From Bacteroidia bacterium (lineage in GTDB: Bacteria; Bacteroidota; Bacteroidia; Bacteroidales; UBA12481): a stretch of DNA of 10,298 bases. The stretch spans positions 1-10,298 of the forward strand of contig JAPLDV010000683.1 of NCBI GenBank assembly GCA_026391235.1, in the 5' to 3' direction. Shown here piece by piece: positions 1-5,195 of this stretch. The position numbers were made by a program, and so were the translations under genes. The first letter of the stretch is position 1. Each line of letters begins with the position of its first letter. Under the pieces are notes generated by a model, which worked only from the letters and a program-made list of their open reading frames with translations, ran no database searches and was not told the DNA's origin.

Positions 1-563
1 GTCCAGAAGTAGGCGGCATACCCCTTGCTTTCATAGCCTGCATATCCGCGGCAACCAGCGGGCAAGGCTGCAAAACCGAATGTGTCCGCACCATTTCCAT
101 TGATCCATCCGGAGGTTGATTTCAGTTTTTTTCCTGCCTCACCGGTAGTTCGCCAATCTCTTTTAACGGCTTCATCAGCCGTCATACCCAGGGATTTTTC
201 CAGTTCGATCCATTCCCGGTCTGAAGGGAGGTGCCAGCCGGTCGGGCAGGCCGATTTCGCTGCGATCCAGTTGTATAAAACCCCACATGCAATATAGTTG
301 GGATTTGCCTTAGCGTCATCAACCTTAACTCCATCATAATCATATACATAGCGGCACTCTTCTTCGAATAGTCCCGTACCAACCCGGTTGACAACTGGAA
401 GATAAGCCAGGTTTTCGGCCGTCCAGGTTTGCTTGCCGATGGAAACGGTTTTATAGGTATGCCCGTCGCGCTGATCGGTAAAAGAGGCAGGGGATTGTGC
501 TGAGAGGGAGAGGATGCTTAGGAGGTTAATGGTTAGGAGGTTAATGGCTCTGTGAATTTTCAT
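1..563 (-). CDS. Secreted FISUMP-domain protein, C-terminus cut by window edge
   Basis: The minus-strand frame opens with ATG at 563 and stays open to base 1, giving 187 codons of an incomplete protein. Residues 1 to about 23 form a signal peptide (basic MKIHR, a hydrophobic stretch, then SLSAQS near the cleavage site). The rest matches the Fibrobacter succinogenes major paralogous domain (TIGR02145): FTDQRDGHTYKTVSIGKQTW at about 28-47, AENLAY at 49-54, GVLYNWIAAKSACPTGWHLP at 94-113, REWIELE at 116-122 and FGFAALPAGCRGY at 162-174. The family is common in Bacteroidota and Fibrobacteres as exported or surface proteins; its biochemical role is not established, so none is assigned. The aminopeptidase gene lies 141 bp upstream on the same strand. 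I saw no promoter in that gap, so co-transcription is possible. Part of the signal peptide is encoded by a perfect 15-bp tandem duplication. Family assignment is confident; function is unknown. Confidence 0.88.
   Translation of the reverse strand, partial: MKIHRAINLLTINLLSILSLSAQSPASFTDQRDGHTYKTVSIGKQTWTAENLAYLPVVNRVGTGLFEEECRYVYDYDGVKVDDAKANPNYIACGVLYNWIAAKSACPTGWHLPSDREWIELEKSLGMTADEAVKRDWRTTGEAGKKLKSTSGWINGNGADTFGFAALPAGCRGYAGYESKGYAAYFW
518..547. repeat. Perfect 15-bp tandem duplication in a signal-peptide region
   Basis: The unit ttaggaggttaatgg occurs twice head to tail (518-532 and 533-547) with no mismatch. It lies in frame inside the signal sequence of the FISUMP gene, where the minus strand reads INLLT then INLLS. 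The duplication adds five hydrophobic-core residues without breaking the frame. Confidence 0.9.
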
Positions 564-650
564 GGTAAGGAAAAGGGTCCCTTCGGGAATGGCAGATAAT
601 GTTGTCGGGAATACCTTCATACTTAACGCGGAACGCCCTGAATCTGTCAT

Positions 651-678
651 TTCGGAATTCGGAATTATGCATTCGAAT
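651..678. repeat. AT-rich imperfect palindrome in the gap between aminopeptidase and FISUMP genes
   Basis: The 141-bp gap 564-704 holds no gene that I can support. At 657-678 attcggaat (657-665) and attcgaat (671-678) can pair around the loop tatgc with a one-base bulge, and ggaattc is repeated just before. The position just after the aminopeptidase stop codon would suit a transcript-end hairpin, but there is no following U-tract on the minus strand. It more likely belongs to a dispersed intergenic repeat family. I can see only one copy here. Confidence 0.4.
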
Positions 679-704
679 CTCATCTTTTTAACTTCATTTC
701 CGGG

Positions 705-1991
705 TTATTTTTTCATCAGCGTTTCGATTTCATCAACCGTACGGGGCAGGCCGGCAGTGAGGTTTTCACATCCGGTTTCGGTGATAACAATGGTATCTTC
801 TATCCTCACACCAAGTTTTTCTTTGGCAAACACAGCCAGAGGTTCATTGGCGAAAACCATTCCGGGTTTCAGAACGGATGGTCCGCCGCCAACATCATGA
901 ACGGCCATGCCCACGTAATGTCCGAACCCGCCTCCAAACTTTTTCATCAGATCTGAGTCGGGGTTGAATCCCTTCTTAATCAGGATTTCCTTTACCTCTT
1001 TATCGCATTGCTGTGAGGTAAGTCCGGGCCGGTATGTTTTCATGCAGGCCTCGTGAACGGCATTGCAGGCTTCATATATCTCACGCTGGCGTGGTGTGAA
1101 TTTGCCATTTGCCGGATATGAAATGGTAATATCGATATCGTAATTGTGCAGATCCGGGCCGGCATCAATCACCAGAAAATCCCCTTCGGAAAGGGTGCGT
1201 TCATATCCATGGTGATGAAGATCCTTGTGGTTTTCGTCTGTACAGATTATGGTATAATAGGCCAGTTCACCCGCGCCTGCCTTTTTGCAGGAATACTCAT
1301 ACAAGGCGGCAAGTTCCTGTTCGGTCACTCCGGTCCGGGTGGCTTTCATCACGTCGATATGAGCCTGTACAGCTATTTTAGCTGCTTTTCGCATCAGGTC
1401 AATCTCGGCTGACGATTTGATCGTTCTCATTTCATGAATAAAGTCTGAGCAATCCTTTACCGCCACACCTGGATATTTGCTTTTCAGATTTTCCACAAAC
1501 CGTGTCTCCCTTGTCGGCCGGGCATCCCATTCGCTCCTGACCATGGTAAACTGCAGAACACCCGCCTTTTCCCAGGAACACTCACGGGCCAGCTCCTCAG
1601 GCTGAAAACAGGTGTAGAAGGTTTTTACATCAGCGAACCGTTTGGCCAGGTATTTCTTCAGATCACTTGGGCGCATTATTTTATCGAAACCGGTGCTTAC
1701 GGCCCGGTCGGCAAACAGGATCGATTCTTTATTGAAAGGATCAATCACCAGAAAAGCATTCTCAGTTTCAACCCCCGACAGATATAGGAAGTTGTTATTC
1801 TGCATGAAGGGAAAGTAGTTTGGAAGGGAGGATGCACCCTGAATAATAATAATCCCGTCGGGAAACTTTTCCATCAGCTTGGATCGCCGGGCGGCATATT
1901 CTGATTGAGCAAACTGAAAGGCTTTGGCTTGCGATACCGGTAGTCCGGTTATAAGAGTTAACAGGAGGATCGGGAGTATAATCCTTTTCAT
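705..1991 (-). CDS. Exported Xaa-Pro aminopeptidase (aminopeptidase P, peptidase family M24B)
   Basis: This 428-residue metallopeptidase should remove the N-terminal residue from peptides with proline in second position. Residues 1 to about 24 are a signal peptide (MKRII, hydrophobic core, cleavage near SQAKA), so it acts outside the cytoplasm, probably in the periplasm. An aminopeptidase-P N-terminal domain covers about 28-165 and the pita-bread M24 catalytic domain about 195-425. All five expected metal ligands are visible: D276 (VIDAG), D287 (DIDIT), H358 (FGHYVG), E383 (ANEP) and E398 (RIEDT). H365 in AVHD fits the conserved catalytic histidine. The ATG at 1991 is chosen because it gives a complete signal peptide. 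The next gene upstream is divergent, 124 bp away; the FISUMP gene follows downstream on the same strand. The enzyme looks intact and active. Orthology to cytoplasmic PepP is not implied, so no symbol is given. Confidence 0.93.
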   Translation of the reverse strand: MKRIILPILLLTLITGLPVSQAKAFQFAQSEYAARRSKLMEKFPDGIIIIQGASSLPNYFPFMQNNNFLYLSGVETENAFLVIDPFNKESILFADRAVSTGFDKIMRPSDLKKYLAKRFADVKTFYTCFQPEELARECSWEKAGVLQFTMVRSEWDARPTRETRFVENLKSKYPGVAVKDCSDFIHEMRTIKSSAEIDLMRKAAKIAVQAHIDVMKATRTGVTEQELAALYEYSCKKAGAGELAYYTIICTDENHKDLHHHGYERTLSEGDFLVIDAGPDLHNYDIDITISYPANGKFTPRQREIYEACNAVHEACMKTYRPGLTSQQCDKEVKEILIKKGFNPDSDLMKKFGGGFGHYVGMAVHDVGGGPSVLKPGMVFANEPLAVFAKEKLGVRIEDTIVITETGCENLTAGLPRTVDEIETLMKK

Positions 1992-2023
1992 GATTTTAGC
2001 TATTTTAAAGGTTTGAAATTACG

Positions 2024-2052
2024 TTTCTAAACTGAATTATGTACAATCTTTG
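2024..2052 (+). promoter_or_regulatory. Weak candidate Bacteroidota-type promoter in a divergent junction
   Basis: The 124-bp junction 1992-2115 separates two divergent genes and must hold both start signals. On the plus strand AATCTTTG at 2045-2052 is one base from the Bacteroidota -7 consensus TAnnTTTG, and TTC at 2024-2026 lies 18 bases upstream where TTG is expected. The leader would then be about 57 bases. No equally good site was seen for the minus-strand aminopeptidase gene. This is a visual match only. Confidence 0.22.
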
Positions 2053-2115
2053 CAGACTTTGCGCGAACGCCAAGGAAGAATTCATGAATAAACTGGCTAA
2101 GAAAATAAAACCGGA

Positions 2116-3465
2116 ATGCAGATGAAAACAATTAGTTGCCTGTTTCTGATCTGTTGCACAGCCTGTGCACCCATGCGCTCCCCACTGGTTTCGCCGGTTG
2201 ACCTGGCATTTCTGGAAGATCTCACCCGGGCGGTGGTCGACAGCTCACGCATTCTGCCCGGTCAGGATCTGCCCGCCGCTATCCGTTCATTCGGGCCAAA
2301 CCGGTCCGGTATTACCCTGATCAAACCGGGCGGCCGTGATTGTTACCCTTCTTTCTGGATACGCGATTATGCCATGTCGCTGGAAAGCGGGTTTATCACA
2401 AATCAGGAACAACTTGATATTCTATTATATACGGCTGCCAGGCAGTCCGACTCCACCTGGACAACCAAAACCGGAAGCCTTGTTCCGAGGGGATCCATCC
2501 CCGATCATATCCGGATCAATGATGGACTGCCGGTTTATTTCCCCGGAACGTATGATTATGTGAATCAGGGTAATGAGATCTGGAGAATGCCGCCCTATTG
2601 CGACCAGTTCTATTTTATTCACATGGCCTGGTTTTATATTCATTCAACTGAAGATCCATCTGTTCTTAACCGGAGGATCAATAATATCAATCTTTTTAAC
2701 AGGATGGAGCTGGCTTTTGATGCTGTTCCGGCCCATTCCGAAACGGAGTTGGCCTATATAAACGACTCATTGCCAACCTGCGATTTCGGATTTCGTGATA
2801 TTATCAGCATGACAGGTGAAGTTTGTTTCGGATCGCTCCTGAGATACCGTTCAGCGATGGAGATAGCAGAGTTATGCGATCAAAATGGTACCCCGCAGAA
2901 GTCGGAAATGTACCGGGCTATCGCGAAAAAGATCAAAGGTAACCTGATTAAGGTATTTGCAGACGACCGGGGAATGCTGCGGGCCAGTACCGGAAAGAGC
3001 CGGCAGCCGGATGTGTGGGCAACCGCATTTGCGGTTTACATCGGTGCATTGGAAGGGAAGGTCGCAACAAATGCCTGTAATGTGCTTGCAAAGGCTTATC
3101 AGGCTGGAACACTGGCTATGGAAGGCCAGATTCGCCATGTTCTCACCACTGATGATTTTGATTCAACAACTGCCTGGGAAAAGTCGCTAGCCGGAAAGAA
3201 CACCTATCAGAACGGCGCTTACTGGGGAACACCTACCGGCTGGGTTTGCCAGGCGATTGCCCGTGTGGATAAGCCGGCTGCATCCAAACTGGCCATGGAA
3301 TTCATCGATCATTTGAGAAAAACCGATTTCCGGTTGAAAGGCACTGAGCATGGAGCTCCTTATGAATGCATCTATCCTCCAACTGGTTACAAGCAAAATC
3401 CGGTTTATATGACTACGGTGACCGCTCCCTTCGCGGTGTTCCGTCATTCCTTCCCTACTCACTAA
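2116..3465 (+). CDS. Putative six-hairpin ((alpha/alpha)6-barrel) glycosidase-like lipoprotein
   Basis: The product has 449 residues. The N-terminus is a short hydrophobic signal (MKTISCLFLICCTAC) with a plausible though non-ideal lipobox ending at C17, which suggests a membrane-anchored lipoprotein. The start at 2116 and the ATG two codons later at 2122 are both possible; the second gives a classic MKT start and has GGA about 7 bases upstream. Features typical of six-hairpin glycosidases are WIRDYAM (81-87), an aromatic-rich run YCDQFYFIHMAWFYIH (161-176), PDVWATAFAVYIGAL (298-312), YQNGAYWGTPTGW (364-376) and GAPYECIYPPTG (413-424). These spaced Trp/Asp/Glu-rich helices resemble the GH15/GH63/GH125-like superfamily, where two acidic residues at the barrel mouth act in catalysis. 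I cannot name the exact family, the substrate or the catalytic residues. It is convergent with the solute-binding lipoprotein gene. The last residues (RHSFPTH) run to within 3 bp of a repeat array. Fold assignment is moderately sure; activity is inferred. Confidence 0.72.
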   Translation: MQMKTISCLFLICCTACAPMRSPLVSPVDLAFLEDLTRAVVDSSRILPGQDLPAAIRSFGPNRSGITLIKPGGRDCYPSFWIRDYAMSLESGFITNQEQLDILLYTAARQSDSTWTTKTGSLVPRGSIPDHIRINDGLPVYFPGTYDYVNQGNEIWRMPPYCDQFYFIHMAWFYIHSTEDPSVLNRRINNINLFNRMELAFDAVPAHSETELAYINDSLPTCDFGFRDIISMTGEVCFGSLLRYRSAMEIAELCDQNGTPQKSEMYRAIAKKIKGNLIKVFADDRGMLRASTGKSRQPDVWATAFAVYIGALEGKVATNACNVLAKAYQAGTLAMEGQIRHVLTTDDFDSTTAWEKSLAGKNTYQNGAYWGTPTGWVCQAIARVDKPAASKLAMEFIDHLRKTDFRLKGTEHGAPYECIYPPTGYKQNPVYMTTVTAPFAVFRHSFPTH

Positions 3466-3467
3466 AT

Positions 3468-3517
3468 CCTTTTCTGTCATCCCCGCGAAAGCGGGGACCT
3501 TTTGACGCTACTCTAAG
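3468..3517. repeat. Hairpin repeat, copy 1
   Basis: This 50-bp unit begins three bases after the stop codon of the plus-strand gene. Its core is the hairpin ccccgc-gaaa-gcgggg (3481-3496), preceded by tgtcat and followed by acctttt and gacgct. Read on the minus strand, it matches 45 of 50 bases of the copy inside the GH20 gene at 6560-6609. The strong GC stem could also act as a transcript-end structure. Confidence 0.9.
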
Positions 3518-3523
3518 CTCCTT

Positions 3524-3560
3524 TGTCATCCCCGCGAGGGCGGACGCAATTATGCGTCCC
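3524..3560. repeat. Hairpin repeat, copy 2, diverged and compound
   Basis: The unit starts like its neighbours with tgtcatccccgcga, but its right arm is changed to gggcgg and a second hairpin follows: ggacgca (3542-3548) pairs with tgcgtcc (3553-3559) around atta. The start of its GC core is exactly 49 bases from those of copies 1 and 3. It may be a fusion of two different palindromic repeat families. Confidence 0.8.
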
Positions 3561-3572
3561 TACACGTTTCCT

Positions 3573-3615
3573 TGTCATCCCCGCGAAAGCGGGGACCTTT
3601 TCACGCTGCACTGAG
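3573..3615. repeat. Hairpin repeat, copy 3
   Basis: The unit carries the same ccccgc-gaaa-gcgggg hairpin (3579-3594) with tgtcat before it and accttttcacgctg after it. It ends three bases before the stop codon of the minus-strand lipoprotein gene. Cores of the three copies start at 3481, 3530 and 3579, a strict 49-bp period. The sequence between cores of copies 1 and 3 is itself similar (gacgctactctaag against cacgctgcactgag), so it is part of the repeat and not a unique spacer. Confidence 0.9.
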
Positions 3616-3618
3616 ATA

Positions 3619-5058
3619 TCACCAATCAATATCAGGGTACCACTTTTTCCAGATGACAGAAAATTTCCCGGTGCTCACGAGAGAATTATAGGCACTTGTC
3701 CAGGCTGTAATATAGCTTGCTTCGGTGACTTTGGAGAACGCCAGGTAGGTTTGGCCTTCGGATAATACTGCCTCTTTCCTGACATCTTTTGGAGGATGTC
3801 CGGATGCAGACGCCAATATCCGGATCGAAATATCATTCAATACCGCACAGGGGATATCTCCATCCATCAGTTTCTGGAAAACCTCCTGTGGAGTGGCCCA
3901 TGTAACCACATTAATAAAACCCAGATCGAGCAGCTCTTTTTCAGACGCCCATCCGGTTACCGTACCCACCGATTTCATATGGAATGCGTCATCGATGGTT
4001 CCGATATGATAATCTGATGAGGCATGTACGAAGAAACAGTACCTTTTTTTACAAACCGGCCCAACCCAGTGGAAAAGATTTTCCCGGTCAGTCGACCGGA
4101 GTGTGCTGAATGCCATGGAGTTGGGAACGAGAAGTATCTGGTTGTATGCGTTGGTCCATGAGGTTAGTTCAACAGGACCTGCGAGGTTGGTTCCATCCAT
4201 CATGGTCTCAACCATTTCCATCGAACTGCCGGTAATGCTGCCATCGAAATCACGGTAACTCTGGGGCGGATTCTCCTCGGTAAACATCAGGATACGTCCG
4301 GGAGCATAAGTTCCGGGGAGATATTTATCGTATAGTTCCTGCAGAAATCCGGCATCTTTCAGCTGGTTAAGTTTATCCTGCCAGTTTTTTATCACTTTAC
4401 CCGACACATCTTTGGAAAAAGCAAGGTAACCTGGTGTTGATGAATAGTACAGCAGGTTATCAAGCTTTGCGGGATCCAGTGAATTATCCTGAGCTGCAAT
4501 CTGTATAAGGTAGGCAGCATCGAAAATAATATCGACGGTTCCGTTATACAGGTTCCTGACCAGGTCATCAAAAGTGTTAAAAAAAGTCAGATTGGTAAAG
4601 CCCAGGTTGATCAGAATTTCGCTGCTGGAAAACGAAGTTACTACACCAATGGCAGGCTGCAGTTTCGCATCTTCCAATGTTGCCAGCCTTAATCCGGTGC
4701 TCTTCAGTGAAACGAAAGCATCATGCCATAAGGAAACTGATCCCACCCATTGAAATTGATCTTTCCTTTCCGTTGTCAGGATTGTGGTAAAAAGCATAAT
4801 ATTTTGCCCGGTTTTCAGCCGATTGAAGATGGAATCCCAGTTAGAGCTGATTTCAACCGTATTGGTCAATTGAAGCTCACCAAGGATCTTTAATACCACC
4901 TCCATGGTAATGCCCTTTTGTATGCCATTCTCTTCATAATTAAATGGTTTCAGGACTTCTGTAAGTATCGTCAGTTCCTTCCCCGAGGTATCCTCTTTCT
5001 TGCAGGATAACAATCCGATGGCGAGGGTCACTAAAACAATGGTGATTAGTTGCTTCAT
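3619..5058 (-). CDS. Lipoprotein with two fused family-3 extracellular solute-binding domains
   Basis: The ATG at 5058 is preferred (479 residues); a TTG at 5073 would add five residues ahead of the signal. The N-terminus MKQLITIVLVTLAIGLLSC is a classic lipoprotein signal with the lipidated cysteine at C19. Two SBP_bac_3-like domains follow, about residues 28-249 and 255-479. Each opens with a beta strand (LTILTE, ILMFTE), then GI/GS-TMEVV-like and SSMEMVETM-like helices, the TxxR region (TTERKDQFQWVG near R98; STDRENLFHWVG near R325), a GVVTSFSS or GTVTGWAS segment, LGFTN/LGFIN, and a closing YLAFSK segment ending in YDKYLPG or WKKWYPD. Family-3 domains bind amino acids or similar small ligands; the TxxR arginine commonly contacts a ligand carboxylate. 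No permease, ATPase or sensor kinase gene is next to it, so transport or signalling is uncertain. It is convergent with the six-hairpin gene and divergent from the GH20 gene. Confidence 0.85.
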   Translation of the reverse strand: MKQLITIVLVTLAIGLLSCKKEDTSGKELTILTEVLKPFNYEENGIQKGITMEVVLKILGELQLTNTVEISSNWDSIFNRLKTGQNIMLFTTILTTERKDQFQWVGSVSLWHDAFVSLKSTGLRLATLEDAKLQPAIGVVTSFSSSEILINLGFTNLTFFNTFDDLVRNLYNGTVDIIFDAAYLIQIAAQDNSLDPAKLDNLLYYSSTPGYLAFSKDVSGKVIKNWQDKLNQLKDAGFLQELYDKYLPGTYAPGRILMFTEENPPQSYRDFDGSITGSSMEMVETMMDGTNLAGPVELTSWTNAYNQILLVPNSMAFSTLRSTDRENLFHWVGPVCKKRYCFFVHASSDYHIGTIDDAFHMKSVGTVTGWASEKELLDLGFINVVTWATPQEVFQKLMDGDIPCAVLNDISIRILASASGHPPKDVRKEAVLSEGQTYLAFSKVTEASYITAWTSAYNSLVSTGKFSVIWKKWYPDIDW

Positions 5059-5195
5059 GATTGGTTTTTTCAATACACTAATGTAGGAAGAAAGAGTAAC
5101 ACATGATTAATTAGCTAATTTTATTTTTAGAGAAAGTAGAATTTCAAAAGGGTATAGCCCAATAATTCAGAGAGTTTATCTAATTATTTTACGCA
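5059..5195. other. AT-rich divergent junction with a 12-bp perfect palindrome
   Basis: This 137-bp gap separates the start codons of the solute-binding lipoprotein (minus) and GH20 (plus) genes and must carry both promoters. It is strongly AT-rich. A perfect palindrome, aattagctaatt, lies at 5109-5120 and could be an operator, but such AT palindromes also arise by chance. I found no convincing TTG...TAnnTTTG pair on either strand and no Shine-Dalgarno site before either start. Confidence 0.4.

Noticed and set aside
562..900. Plus-strand open frame across the end of the aminopeptidase gene
   Set aside because: It is antisense to the conserved catalytic end of the peptidase and shows no domain, so it is a shadow frame.
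3437..3465. C-terminal tail of the six-hairpin protein derived from a decayed repeat copy (gtcattcc near 3443)
   Set aside because: Only a few bases resemble the repeat, with no hairpin core, so the similarity may be chance.
3468..3615. CRISPR-like array (three regular repeats with 49-bp period)
   Set aside because: There are only three units, one is strongly diverged, and the sequence between the cores of copies 1 and 3 is related and not unique. The same unit also occurs inside a coding sequence, and no cas gene is present.
5059..5073. TTG start at 5073 for the solute-binding lipoprotein
   Set aside because: The ATG at 5058 gives a cleaner lipoprotein signal, and the extra residues add nothing recognisable.
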